A DNA stretch of 64,000 nucleotides, taken from assembly GCA_002709225.1 (NCBI GenBank), contig PAQH01000039.1, forward strand, positions 43,620 through 107,619, given 5' to 3'. The position numbers and the translations under genes were made by a program. Below, piece after piece: positions 28,037 to 37,064 of the stretch (position 1 is its first letter; each line of letters starts with the position of its first letter). The stretch is from Planctomycetaceae bacterium. GTDB taxonomy: Bacteria; Planctomycetota; Planctomycetia; Pirellulales; Pirellulaceae. The notes beneath the pieces were generated by a model. That model did no database searches, was not told the DNA's origin, and saw nothing but the letters and a program-made list of their open reading frames with translations.

Positions 28037-29449
28037 ATGGCAACCCGTAACTCGCCACGCTCAGAAGTCTCCCGCCGTTCCCTGGTCACCGCGGCCGGCG
28101 CGCCACTCCTGGGACTTTCCACAAACCCCTGGGGATTGCTGCAGCGCGCGGTGGCCGCGCCAAGACAAACGAAAAACAAACAAACGCGTAGTTGCGTGTT
28201 ATTCTTTCTGTTTGGCGGCCCCAGCCAAATTGATCTGTGGGATATGAAACCCACGGCACCCGTTGAAATTCGAGGAGACTTTCGTCCTGTCGCGACGTCG
28301 GTCGCCGGCATCCATGTTTGCGAACATCTTCCGCAAGTGGCCCAGCAAATGGACAAGATCTGTCTGCTGCGGAGCATGACGCACAACATGAACGTCCACG
28401 GTCCCGCTTGTAGCGAAGTGATTAGCGGTCGCGAGTATTTTGGCGCGCCTACTACAGATCAGGCCACCGAACAGGACTGGCCATCGACGAGCGCGATGGT
28501 CATGCGGTACGGGCAATCGCGTGGCGGCTTACCCGCCTCCATCGTGCTTCCCTGGTATTTGCAGTTTCCCGGACAGGCCCGCCGGATTGCGGGACAGACG
28601 GGTGCCAGAATGGGCGAACGTTACAACGCCATGCTCGTCCAGGGGGACGATAAGACCTCGCAATTTCAAATCGACGGTTTGCGTTTAAGAGAAACGCTTC
28701 CCCGCACACGGATTCAGCGCCGCAGCCAACTACTGGATGAGCTACTCGACCAGGCGGGTCCGGGTGGCTGGTCCGGAAAATCCATCGGTGGTTGGCGCCG
28801 GCATCGTGATCGAGCCCAGACATTGATCGAACGCCGCGCCGGTCGACTGCTGGACATCGAACGGGAACCGACCCCCATACGTGAGCGTTATGGAAAGACT
28901 ATCGTCGGTCAGAGCCTGTTGATGGCTCGACGCCTGGTTGAAGCCGACGTACCCTTGGTTACGGTAAACTGGATGGACGAAACCAAGATCGACGGAGTCA
29001 ACACCTGCTGGGATACGCACCAGGAGAACTTCCCCAAGCTCAAGAATCTCCTGTGTCCCATATTTGATCAGTCCTTTTCTGCATTTGTCGAGGACCTGCA
29101 TCAACGGGGATTACTAGAGACAACCCTGGTGGTGGCAATCGGTGAATTTGGACGGACTCCCCATATGGGACAATTCAGTCAAAGTAGTAACACAAAAAAA
29201 ACGGGGCGGGATCATTGGCCCAGTGCATTCACCGCACTGCTCGCCGGAGGTGGGGTACGCGGTGGGCAGGTGTACGGCGCCACCAACCACCACGCCGCCT
29301 TTGTAGCCGACAAACCAGTCTCTCCCGCCGACCTGGTAGCGACCATCCTGGATCACCTGGGCATCGATCCAACGCAGCATTATGTCGACGAACTGCAAGG
29401 CTTGAATCACGCGTTGAGTCCAGGCCAAGCCCTCCGCGACCTCGGCTAA
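28037..29449 (+). CDS. DUF1501 family secreted protein
   Basis: 470 residues. The export signal has an SRRSLVTAAGAPLLGLS twin-arginine pattern. The ATG at 28037 (GGAG 9 bases upstream) is preferred to the overlapping TTG at 28034. Family segments: FFLFGGPSQIDLWDMKP, APVEIRGDFRPVATS, RLVEADVPLVTVNWMD, IGEFGRTPHMG and KTGRDHWPSAFTALLAGGG. It closes the plus-strand group around the fuconate-dehydratase-like gene and converges with glgX 52 bases later. The role is unknown. Confidence 0.92.
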   Translation: MATRNSPRSEVSRRSLVTAAGAPLLGLSTNPWGLLQRAVAAPRQTKNKQTRSCVLFFLFGGPSQIDLWDMKPTAPVEIRGDFRPVATSVAGIHVCEHLPQVAQQMDKICLLRSMTHNMNVHGPACSEVISGREYFGAPTTDQATEQDWPSTSAMVMRYGQSRGGLPASIVLPWYLQFPGQARRIAGQTGARMGERYNAMLVQGDDKTSQFQIDGLRLRETLPRTRIQRRSQLLDELLDQAGPGGWSGKSIGGWRRHRDRAQTLIERRAGRLLDIEREPTPIRERYGKTIVGQSLLMARRLVEADVPLVTVNWMDETKIDGVNTCWDTHQENFPKLKNLLCPIFDQSFSAFVEDLHQRGLLETTLVVAIGEFGRTPHMGQFSQSSNTKKTGRDHWPSAFTALLAGGGVRGGQVYGATNHHAAFVADKPVSPADLVATILDHLGIDPTQHYVDELQGLNHALSPGQALRDLG

Positions 29450-29501
29450 CGCACTGCTTCAATCCCAGCCCGCTGTCGGACGAACTTATCAAGCATCGAG
29501 C

Positions 29502-31586
29502 TTAGTGCGGAGCAACGTAAACACGGCTTGTGTGATGCGGCAACGAGTGGCGCTGCTGCGCATCTAAAGGCGGTCCGTCTCCCTCGGGGAAAATATCTCC
29601 CGGCGGCTTTGCTGCGGTGTCAACAAACATCCGCCACTGAAAGGAGCGCGCTACCACGGGCAACACAAACTCCTGAGGATCGCTGGTGGAATTGAGTAAG
29701 AACAGCAGATCACACGCGTTCGCCGCCGATTGCTGGTCGTCCGCAGGTCGCGTCAACAAGCAAATCAATGCGGACGGCCCAGTCCAATCAATCGGTCCCC
29801 CGTCAACAGCGTACCAACTGACGTCCGGCACTCCTCCTGGTTGCAAGACGCGTCCCGTCAAGAACTGCTGACGACGTACCGTCGGTTGTCGACGGCGAAA
29901 ATGGATCAACTTCTGGCAAAACCGCCACAAATCCGCATGCCGATCCACCAAATTCCAATCGAACCAGGAAGTTGCATTGTCTTGGCAATACGCGTTGTTA
30001 TTGCCCTTCTGTGTACGACGGCACTCGTCTCCTGAAAGCAACATGGGTACGCCCTGGCTAAGCAGTAGAGTCGTCATCATATTTCGGATTTGGCGTGCCC
30101 GTAATGACTCGATTGCCTTGTTCCAAGTCGGGCCTTCGGCCCCATAGCCGTCGCTGAGATTGTGGTTCTCTCCATCTCGATTGTCTTCTCCATTTTCCGC
30201 ATTGCGTTTTTCACGGTAGGAGACCAAGTCATTCAACGTAAACCCATCGTGTGATGTGATGAAATTGATACTGCAGTGCGGCGCGCGACCGGCACGTTCA
30301 TAAAGATCGCTGGAACCCGCCAGGCGTGTCGCCAACGCCCCCAGAGTGTCGACGTCCCCACGCCAAAAACTTCGCACTTCATCGCGGTAAATTCCATTCC
30401 ATTCAGCCCAGCGTTCATCGACACCAAAAGAACCGACTTGGTAAGCACCCGCGGCGTCCCAGGCCTCCGCGATAATCTTGGTATCCGCTAACAGTGGGTC
30501 TTCAGCAATCGCGTTGACAACCGGTGCGTTCGGTACCAACTCGCCACTCTGATTGCGACTGAGAATCGATGCCAGATCAAAACGGAATCCATCCACGTGG
30601 TAATTATGAACCCAGTGGCGCAGGCAATTGAAGATCATCTCACGCACGATTGGGTGATTTCCATTGACCGTATTGCCACATCCAGAGTAATTGCGGTAAC
30701 GACTTCGATCCGTCTCGAGCATGTAATAGACACTGTTCTCCAGCCCCTTGAAACTCAACACCGGTCCGCGCTCATTGCCTTCACAAGTATGGTTGAATAC
30801 GACGTCGAGAATGACCTCAATTCCAGCCTGGTGTAACGACTTGACGAGTTGCTTGAATTCGTGAACCTGAGCACCCGGTTCGTCGCTGGCTGCGTAACCA
30901 CGGTGTGGTGAAAAAAATGCCAGCGGATCATAACCCCAATAATTGGGGTGTTCTGTTTCATGTCCCGAGACATGCCGAATCGGAAACTCGTGAATCGGCA
31001 TTAGTTCCACCGCCGTCACACCGAGTGACTGGAGGTAAGGAATTTTCTCAATCAGGCCGAGGTACGTCCCGGGGTGCTTCACCCCACTGGAAGCGCTCTT
31101 GGTAAAACCGCGGACATGCATCTCGTAAATCACGGTTTCGGAAAGTTCCCGACGTAAATGCCGATCTCCCTCCCAGTCAAAGTAGTCTTCCACGACCACA
31201 CATTTAGGCGGACGAATCACACCATCGGATCCAGGCTGGAACCGACCAGCCAGTGCCTTGGCGTAGGGGTCAATCAAGCGCGCCTGGGCATCAAATCGCT
31301 GCCCATTTTCAGGTTTGTAAGGACCATCCGCCTGAAAATGATAAAGCTGGCCAGCTTGAATACCCGGTACGAACACGCTCCAAATGTCACCCCAACGATC
31401 TGTTTGCGGATTCAAATGCAGCACATCCACCGGTTCGGTGTCGTCCACGTTCTTGTAGAGCAACAACCGTAAGGCTGTTGCCGAGCGACTAAAGACAACA
31501 AACTGCACCCCATGATCGTGAATCAACGCTCCGTATGGAAGCGCGTGTGTAAACTGCAGCTCAGGATGCGTGTAACGCATGAGCAT
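29502..31586 (-). CDS. glgX: Glycogen debranching enzyme GlgX (GH13)
   Basis: 694 residues in the cytosol. The enzyme hydrolyses alpha-1,6 branches of glycogen after phosphorylase has shortened the outer chains. An N-terminal CBM48-like domain (about 5-130: VQFVVFSRSATALRLLLY, GIQAGQLYHFQADGPY) precedes the GH13 barrel. The barrel has VILDVVFNHTCEGN, GFRFDLAS (nucleophile Asp), KIIAEAWDAAG (acid Glu), FITSHDGFTL (third Asp) and MLLSGDE. The isoamylase/TreX subgroup is also possible. The ATG at 31586 with GAGG 7 bases upstream is preferred to an open frame extending to 31724, because the family N-terminus begins there. Confidence 0.93.
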   Translation of the reverse strand: MLMRYTHPELQFTHALPYGALIHDHGVQFVVFSRSATALRLLLYKNVDDTEPVDVLHLNPQTDRWGDIWSVFVPGIQAGQLYHFQADGPYKPENGQRFDAQARLIDPYAKALAGRFQPGSDGVIRPPKCVVVEDYFDWEGDRHLRRELSETVIYEMHVRGFTKSASSGVKHPGTYLGLIEKIPYLQSLGVTAVELMPIHEFPIRHVSGHETEHPNYWGYDPLAFFSPHRGYAASDEPGAQVHEFKQLVKSLHQAGIEVILDVVFNHTCEGNERGPVLSFKGLENSVYYMLETDRSRYRNYSGCGNTVNGNHPIVREMIFNCLRHWVHNYHVDGFRFDLASILSRNQSGELVPNAPVVNAIAEDPLLADTKIIAEAWDAAGAYQVGSFGVDERWAEWNGIYRDEVRSFWRGDVDTLGALATRLAGSSDLYERAGRAPHCSINFITSHDGFTLNDLVSYREKRNAENGEDNRDGENHNLSDGYGAEGPTWNKAIESLRARQIRNMMTTLLLSQGVPMLLSGDECRRTQKGNNNAYCQDNATSWFDWNLVDRHADLWRFCQKLIHFRRRQPTVRRQQFLTGRVLQPGGVPDVSWYAVDGGPIDWTGPSALICLLTRPADDQQSAANACDLLFLLNSTSDPQEFVLPVVARSFQWRMFVDTAAKPPGDIFPEGDGPPLDAQQRHSLPHHTSRVYVAPH

Positions 31587-31934
31587 GAGCGGACCTCGTG
31601 GCAATGTGTGGAGTCGGTGACAGGGTCTGAAACGCGACGTACCAATACTCCATCGACCACTGCACCCGGCCGGATGCGGGTTGTCGTGCAGGAATTGATA
31701 ATTCTCTATTCCACTGGCCGCCATCTGAGAAAATAGTCAACCTGCACAGCGTAGATTAACTGGCCGCCGTACTGCACAACATCTCACTTGGAAAAATCGG
31801 GAAACAACTCACCATTTGTCCACATTGCTAGCAGTGCCAGCTTAGGTACTGGCAACCCGGTCACTCAACAACAGCGCGTGGGGAGCGCCCGCGCGCCGCG
31901 GCGACCGGAGACTCCACCATGGCAAACGCACCCT
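31587..31934. other. Intergenic region between yidD and glgX
   Basis: About 350 bases upstream of glgX, on the same strand as yidD. The only structure seen is a perfect 6-bp inverted repeat TGCCAG/CTGGCA with an 8-base loop at 31835-31854, of unknown meaning. No gene was recognised. Confidence 0.4.
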
Positions 31935-32174
31935 TTACGGCCAATCTTCACCACCCGGATGAAACGGATGGCAGCGGCAAATACGCAAGGCACCGCGCCA
32001 GCTACCACGAATCGCACCGAATTTACGCACCGCCAAAATGAAATAGCTGCTACAAGATGGAGTAAAGCGGCACATCGGCGGCAAGAGTGGGCTGATGAAA
32101 CGTTGGTACCCGCGCACCGCCAGTACCAACAACACGCTGGGAACAGAAAAAACGATTCTGACAATCGCATTCAC
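31935..32174 (-). CDS. yidD: Membrane protein insertion efficiency factor YidD
   Basis: 79 residues. The family core [20 protein letters not shown] is followed by CSSYF and, near the end, [14 protein letters not shown], with the conserved Cys pair. YidD helps insert proteins at the inner membrane together with YidC. The GTG at 32174 overlaps the rnpA stop as GTGA, with GGAG in the right place upstream, so translation is coupled to rnpA. A longer form from a GTG at 32192 is possible but less likely. Confidence 0.93.
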   Translation of the reverse strand: MNAIVRIVFSVPSVLLVLAVRGYQRFISPLLPPMCRFTPSCSSYFILAVRKFGAIRGSWRGALRICRCHPFHPGGEDWP

Positions 32175-32569
32175 TTGTTTTTCCGCTCCCACTTGCGAAC
32201 TACCTGACGCGCCAACTTTGGCAACGACCTACGGATTTCCAACAAACTTGGCTTGGCTCCCCGTCGAGGCCGCACCACTAAGTCATATCCCTCTGGCAAT
32301 TCCAATCGTAGCGTGCGAAAGGCTTCTCGGATGAGTCGCTTCCAATAGTTCCGCAACGGGGCGTGGCCCACTTTTCGGGAAACCGACAAACCCAATCTGG
32401 AATAAGAACGCTGATTCATCGACCCACGAACGACCAACATTGAATCGGCAGCAAAAACGTTGTGTCGGTGCACGCGCGCAAAGTCCTTACTCTTGGTAAC
32501 CCTCAAGCTACGTGGAAATCGCTCGGCATCCAGGGCCACAACTGGCAAGCCATCCTGAACCATTAGCAT
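32171..32569 (-). CDS. rnpA: Ribonuclease P protein component
   Basis: About 132 residues; the protein subunit that, with RnpB RNA, matures tRNA 5' ends. Family segments: [34 protein letters not shown], then [13 protein letters not shown] and [10 protein letters not shown]. The usual RNR signature reads RNY here, one changed residue in the RNA-binding helix region. The ATG at 32569, or the one two codons on at 32563, fits the family length; the longer frame up to 32692 would overlap the dnaJ-like gene. rpmH, the usual upstream neighbour, is absent. Instead a dnaJ-like gene ends 76 bases upstream. Confidence 0.92.
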   Translation of the reverse strand: MLMVQDGLPVVALDAERFPRSLRVTKSKDFARVHRHNVFAADSMLVVRGSMNQRSYSRLGLSVSRKVGHAPLRNYWKRLIREAFRTLRLELPEGYDLVVRPRRGAKPSLLEIRRSLPKLARQVVRKWERKNK

Positions 32570-32645
32570 CTGCTCTTGTAGGTCATGCGTCCCGGAACAA
32601 ATCACACGCGAGTGACACCGCGGCAGAGTCAATTTTCGGCACTGT

Positions 32646-33590
32646 TCACCAGTCCAGCTCGCAACGGGGATCGATTTGGTTCTGACTCGCAAATTGCCGT
32701 ATCAGTTCAGCGCTGGATTCGTCAACCGCCTCCGGCACCACAATACGTAACACCGCAAACAAATCACCACGTTTGTCCCCCGTTCCAGACACCCCCTGTC
32801 CTTTGACACGAAAACGTTTACCACTGGAAGTACCAGCTGGGACAGTCAAGGCAATCACCCCCCAAGGCGTAGGTACATCGATCTTGGCGCCCAATACAGC
32901 CTCATCCAACGTCAACGGCACCTCAACTTCAAGATTGTCACCCTGTCGGCGGAAACAGGGATGCGCCGTAACTCGAACGGTAATTAACAAATCACCCGGG
33001 CGGCCTCCCGGTGGTGCAGGCTCACCCTGGCCGCGCAAGCGAATCTTTCTCTGGTCTTCAATGCCAGCGGGAATCTTGGCGGATAAATTCTCGACCTGCC
33101 CCCCAGCCCTTTGGATACTAAGCCTAACCTCGCCTCCCAGAATGGCTGTCTGGAAAGGAACTTGCACTTCGTGATGCAAGTCGGCCCCTTGTCGTGGTCT
33201 GGCGGACCGTCTGCGACGGGCTCCTCCCGGCGAATTCATTTGTCCGAAGAGATCCGCGAAACCATTGAAACCTCCTGCCCCACCACCTCCCTGTTGCCCA
33301 AAAAACTGGTCAAATTCGAAACCTGAAAATCCGCCGGGGTGACCCTGCCGACCAGGCCCAGGTCCGGCGGACCCCATCGACTTGCCATAGCGGTCGTACA
33401 TCGCCCGCTTCTCAGGGTCGTTCAAGATTTCGTATGCCTGTTGGACCTCCTGGAACTTCTCCTTGGCAGTCTGGTCATCCTGATTCAAATCAGGGTGATA
33501 TTTACGCGCCAGTTTACGATAGGCGCGTTCGATTTCGCCTTGTGCGACATCACGATCTAAGCCGAGGGTCTGATAGTAGTCGTTCGCCAT
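32646..33590 (-). CDS. DnaJ-family co-chaperone of CbpA type
   Basis: 314 residues. The J domain (residues 1-70) has YYQTLGLDRD and the HPD tripeptide in YHPDLNQDD. A Gly/Phe-rich region (about 85-130) follows, then the two C-terminal substrate-binding domains (VQVPFQTAILGGEVRL, then VPLTLDEAVLGAKIDVPT). There is no CxxCxGxG zinc finger, so it is type II like CbpA/DjlB. It presents substrates to DnaK in the cytosol. The ATG at 33590 matches the family N-terminus MANDYYQTLG. It is the first gene of a short minus-strand run with rnpA and yidD. Confidence 0.93.
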   Translation of the reverse strand: MANDYYQTLGLDRDVAQGEIERAYRKLARKYHPDLNQDDQTAKEKFQEVQQAYEILNDPEKRAMYDRYGKSMGSAGPGPGRQGHPGGFSGFEFDQFFGQQGGGGAGGFNGFADLFGQMNSPGGARRRRSARPRQGADLHHEVQVPFQTAILGGEVRLSIQRAGGQVENLSAKIPAGIEDQRKIRLRGQGEPAPPGGRPGDLLITVRVTAHPCFRRQGDNLEVEVPLTLDEAVLGAKIDVPTPWGVIALTVPAGTSSGKRFRVKGQGVSGTGDKRGDLFAVLRIVVPEAVDESSAELIRQFASQNQIDPRCELDW

Positions 33591-33763
33591 CGTCCGGGCA
33601 CCACGAGTATCCAAATGTCAATTGCACTCCACAATCCTCATTGTACGGATTGTCTGTAGTGACGTTCAACCGCTCCCCATCCGGGACCAAGGCGAAGAAC
33701 CAAGAAACTGCGTTTTCTGGATAGTGCTGTTCCGTGTAGGATCTCGATTCCAAGCTGGTAACG

Positions 33764-35383
33764 ATGTCCGAAACTCCGCAACCAACCAAAACGAATATGA
33801 ACATGACGGCGCAGGAACCCCCGCACACACGCTTGGCCCCGACGTGGTGGAGTGTGCTCTGTTGGGCGCTGTGCTGGACGGCGGTTCCAAATAACTCGGG
33901 AACATTACACGCTGCTCGTGAAGGTCGCGTTACGTTACGAGCGGTAGAACAACCCGGCGGGCATGTCGTCCCGGTTCGCATGCATTTGCGCGATCGCCGG
34001 GGCCGGGCAGTCCGCCCGCCTCGCATTCCGTTCTGGCACGATCATTTCGTTTTCAATGGCGAATTGACTTTAGAGCTCAAGCCGGGTCGATACCAGTTTG
34101 AAATGGAACGTGGGCCCGAATACAGAACACTCAGCGGCGAATTTACGATCAGCAGAAATTCTGGAGATACGCACGACTTGGAAATGCGGCGTTTCGTGGA
34201 CATGAAAAAAGAGGGATGGTGGTCAGGAGATTTACACGTACAACGCCAGCTCAAGGATATTGAGCTGCTGATGCAAGCCGAAGATCTTCACGTGGTGCCA
34301 GTAATCAGCTGGTGGAATGAACACAACCTCTGGAAAAATCGCGATGTACCGGACCCGCCTCTAGTACGATTCGATGACCAACGGTACTTCCGGCCATTGG
34401 CAGGAAAAGACGCGCGCCAGGGTGGCACCCTGCTGTTCTTCAACCTCGCACAGCCATTGCAGCTGCCGGGTTCGAGAAGTCGTTTCCCGGAGTTTCCTGC
34501 ACCGCTGACCTACCTGCAGGCGGCCCGGAATTTTCCACATGCACATGTCGATATCGAAAAACCGTTCTGGTGGGATGTGCCTTTGTGGATCACTACCGGT
34601 CTCGTCGATAGCATCGGCTTACTGAACAATCACATGGGCCGCACTGCGCAAATACCCAACGAAGCTTGGGGCAAATCCCGTGACAAGCTGCTCTACCCGA
34701 ACCCGCATGGTAACGGTCGTTGGAGCCAACACATCTACTACCAGATCCTCAATTGTGGCCTCCGGATACCGCCTTCAGCGGGGAGTGCGTCTGGCGTTTC
34801 GCCCAACCCGCTGGGCTACAATCGCGTCTACGTCTATTGTGGCAAACAACTTACCTGGCAGCGTTGGTGGGATGGCCTGAGGGCGGGACGCGTTGTTGTC
34901 ACCAACGGACCCTTGCTACGGCCCCGCGTGAACGGTCAACTACCCGGCCACATTTTTCGAGCCACCGCGGGCGAAACCGTGCGGCTGCGGGCTAGTTTGA
35001 AACTCTCGTTGCGCGACAAAGTCGATTACCTGGAAGTTGTCAAGAATGGAAAAGTCGAGCATGAAGTACGGCTGGATCAATATGCACGCTCTGGTGGGCG
35101 TCTGCCAGCATTGGAATTCCACGAAAGTGGTTGGATGTTGATTCGAGCTGTGAGCAACTACGGAAAATCGTACCGCCTGGGCAGCTCTGGCCCCTACTAT
35201 GTAGAAATTGGCAAACGGCCCCGCATCAGCCGTCAGGCGGCACAATTCTTTCTCAACTGGGTCCAAGAGCGAATCGAAAACATCGAATCGAAGAACCTTG
35301 CAAACGCCGCGGCGATCCTATCGCATCATCAACAAGCTGAACGTTTCTGGCAGACATTTGTCGACCAGGCAACAGCCCCATAG
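33764..35383 (+). CDS. CehA/McbA-like PHP-type metallohydrolase, secreted
   Basis: 539 residues. A hydrophobic segment (about 27-42, SVLCWALCWTAV) suggests export or anchoring. A beta-rich N-terminal domain (about 50-145) precedes GWWSGDLHVQRQLKDIEL, the start of a PHP-like domain of the CehA/McbA type. The usual DLHVH pair reads DLHVQ, so one metal ligand may be lost. A later NHMGR and a C-terminal beta-domain (about 385-490: RVVVTNGPLLRPRVNGQ) are typical of these planctomycete proteins. The ATG at 33764 is preferred; ATGs at 33797 and 33803 are alternatives, none with a clear ribosome-binding site. Confidence 0.8.
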   Translation: MSETPQPTKTNMNMTAQEPPHTRLAPTWWSVLCWALCWTAVPNNSGTLHAAREGRVTLRAVEQPGGHVVPVRMHLRDRRGRAVRPPRIPFWHDHFVFNGELTLELKPGRYQFEMERGPEYRTLSGEFTISRNSGDTHDLEMRRFVDMKKEGWWSGDLHVQRQLKDIELLMQAEDLHVVPVISWWNEHNLWKNRDVPDPPLVRFDDQRYFRPLAGKDARQGGTLLFFNLAQPLQLPGSRSRFPEFPAPLTYLQAARNFPHAHVDIEKPFWWDVPLWITTGLVDSIGLLNNHMGRTAQIPNEAWGKSRDKLLYPNPHGNGRWSQHIYYQILNCGLRIPPSAGSASGVSPNPLGYNRVYVYCGKQLTWQRWWDGLRAGRVVVTNGPLLRPRVNGQLPGHIFRATAGETVRLRASLKLSLRDKVDYLEVVKNGKVEHEVRLDQYARSGGRLPALEFHESGWMLIRAVSNYGKSYRLGSSGPYYVEIGKRPRISRQAAQFFLNWVQERIENIESKNLANAAAILSHHQQAERFWQTFVDQATAP

Positions 35384-35426
35384 CGCCACTCCTACTTCAA
35401 GCTGCAGATGCGAATGGCTGCCACAT

Positions 35427-36797
35427 CTACTCGGCGCCGGGCGCCCCAGCGCCATTGCGAAAATCCTGCGGCAGCGTCACGAGCATCGCCCGTGCCAACA
35501 GGGCAGCTGCGATCGCGGCAGGAACCGCCATACTGGTCAACAGAAAACCGAGTGAGTTCGAGGAGCGGTCGACCAAGACCGTTTCGTTGAGCCAGCCAAT
35601 CACCGGATCAAACCACGAGTGAACGAGAATTCCCGATCCCAAGTTCAAGAACCCGACGGCCGTGGCCCGCGTGGCCGGATCAACCACTTCAAATGTCGCG
35701 GTCCACGTGTTCGACTGATACAAACCAACACCGATTCCCACCGCCAACATCGCCACCGCCAGTAAAGCAACCGTCTGGCTGGTGCCTACCACCAGGATCG
35801 CTGGCGCAACCACCAGCCAACCAGCCAACTGCACGAAGACCCGACCCCGATACGTACGGGCTGAACACCAATCGGCCAGCCAACCTCCCACCAACAGGCC
35901 AACAATCGTGCCGCTCTGAATCCAAAGCGTGGCAAAAAAACCCGCATCCTCGAGGCCCCAACCGTAGGTGGTATGGAAAGCTTGATAAAAATGTCTCGGT
36001 AACCAAAACTGGATCATGCTGATAACCATTCCCGCCAGTGCAAACGTCAATGCAAACAAGCGGAAGGATGGAACCGACAGGACACATAGCGCTGAACGCC
36101 AAACCCCCATCGCATTGGATTTCGCTTGGGCTTGCTCGGAGTGTCCCGTACGATCTGGTTCACTCAGTAAGTACAACAGAACCAACCACACCACCAGGCC
36201 GGCAGCACCAAATACAAAATGCGCCATGCGCCACCCAGCCACATCAATAACGGATGTACCGACCGGCACGTGCCAAACCGCTGTGTCCGCCAATCGTCCA
36301 CCGTACTTTCCAGCCACCACCAGCGCGCAGTTGTAACTAAACAAGTAGATACCGAATGCCCGTGAACGGTTACGTGCCGTAAAACAATCGGCGATAATAC
36401 TGGCCATCGCAGGAACCGCGCACGATTGTCCCAGGCCCAACAGAACGCGCCCCAGCACCATGTCCCCAAAGCCGCGTGACAAACCCATTGCCGCCAAACA
36501 ACAACTACTGGCAACCAGCGACGACAAGACTACCGCACGGCGGCGAAACCGGTCGGAAAGATATCCCACCCCTAGTTGGGCGAGGCAATAAGGAATCAAC
36601 CAGGCTGGCCGCAACAAACCAATCTGAGTCTCCGTAAGGTGCAGGCCCTCCTGCAGTGGAATCTGTACATAGTTGAGCAGGTTACGGTGGAGGTAGATCG
36701 TGAAATAGTTGAGTGCGACGAGCGTCAGCAAGAACCAGCGATCGGAACGGCCATAGAGTGAGTGGGAGCCCCTCGGCGTGTTGTCGATGCAGTTCAT
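35427..36797 (-). CDS. MFS transporter
   Basis: 456 residues with 12 hydrophobic helices, an inner-membrane secondary transporter. The motif after helix 2 reads GYLSDRFRRRAV (MFS signature GxLaDRxGRR-like). An ALVVAGKYGGRLAD stretch and a second-half GGWLADWCSARTYRGR are also present. The layout resembles the ACS (anion:cation symporter) branch that includes hexuronate and sugar-acid carriers, but the cargo cannot be fixed. The ATG at 36797 has GAGG 5 bases upstream. It converges with the PHP-type hydrolase. The M81 peptidase gene lies upstream on the same strand, 267 bases away. Confidence 0.9.
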   Translation of the reverse strand: MNCIDNTPRGSHSLYGRSDRWFLLTLVALNYFTIYLHRNLLNYVQIPLQEGLHLTETQIGLLRPAWLIPYCLAQLGVGYLSDRFRRRAVVLSSLVASSCCLAAMGLSRGFGDMVLGRVLLGLGQSCAVPAMASIIADCFTARNRSRAFGIYLFSYNCALVVAGKYGGRLADTAVWHVPVGTSVIDVAGWRMAHFVFGAAGLVVWLVLLYLLSEPDRTGHSEQAQAKSNAMGVWRSALCVLSVPSFRLFALTFALAGMVISMIQFWLPRHFYQAFHTTYGWGLEDAGFFATLWIQSGTIVGLLVGGWLADWCSARTYRGRVFVQLAGWLVVAPAILVVGTSQTVALLAVAMLAVGIGVGLYQSNTWTATFEVVDPATRATAVGFLNLGSGILVHSWFDPVIGWLNETVLVDRSSNSLGFLLTSMAVPAAIAAALLARAMLVTLPQDFRNGAGAPGAE

Positions 36798-37064
36798 GAT
36801 CGCCTCGCAGTGCCCGTCACGATCGGCTCACCAGAAGACCTGTCATCGATGGCCATGGCCTAGCCCACTCATGGAAAACCGAGTGGCCGGATCAATGGCT
36901 TGGCAAGCGCAACCATCATCCCGCATCCCTAACCGCGCTGCAACGCGCGTTGCACCTGGCACCCAGCAACTTCTCACCAATGGACCATTACCCGCGGGCG
37001 AATCCGTGGCACGTGACTTGCTCGAGGAACACGACATTGGCCGTATACGCCTGCCCTCTTAGCG

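Noticed and set aside
36798..37064. Open frames between the MFS and M81 genes
   Set aside because: Both strands give low-complexity Arg/Pro/Ser-rich translations with no start signals.
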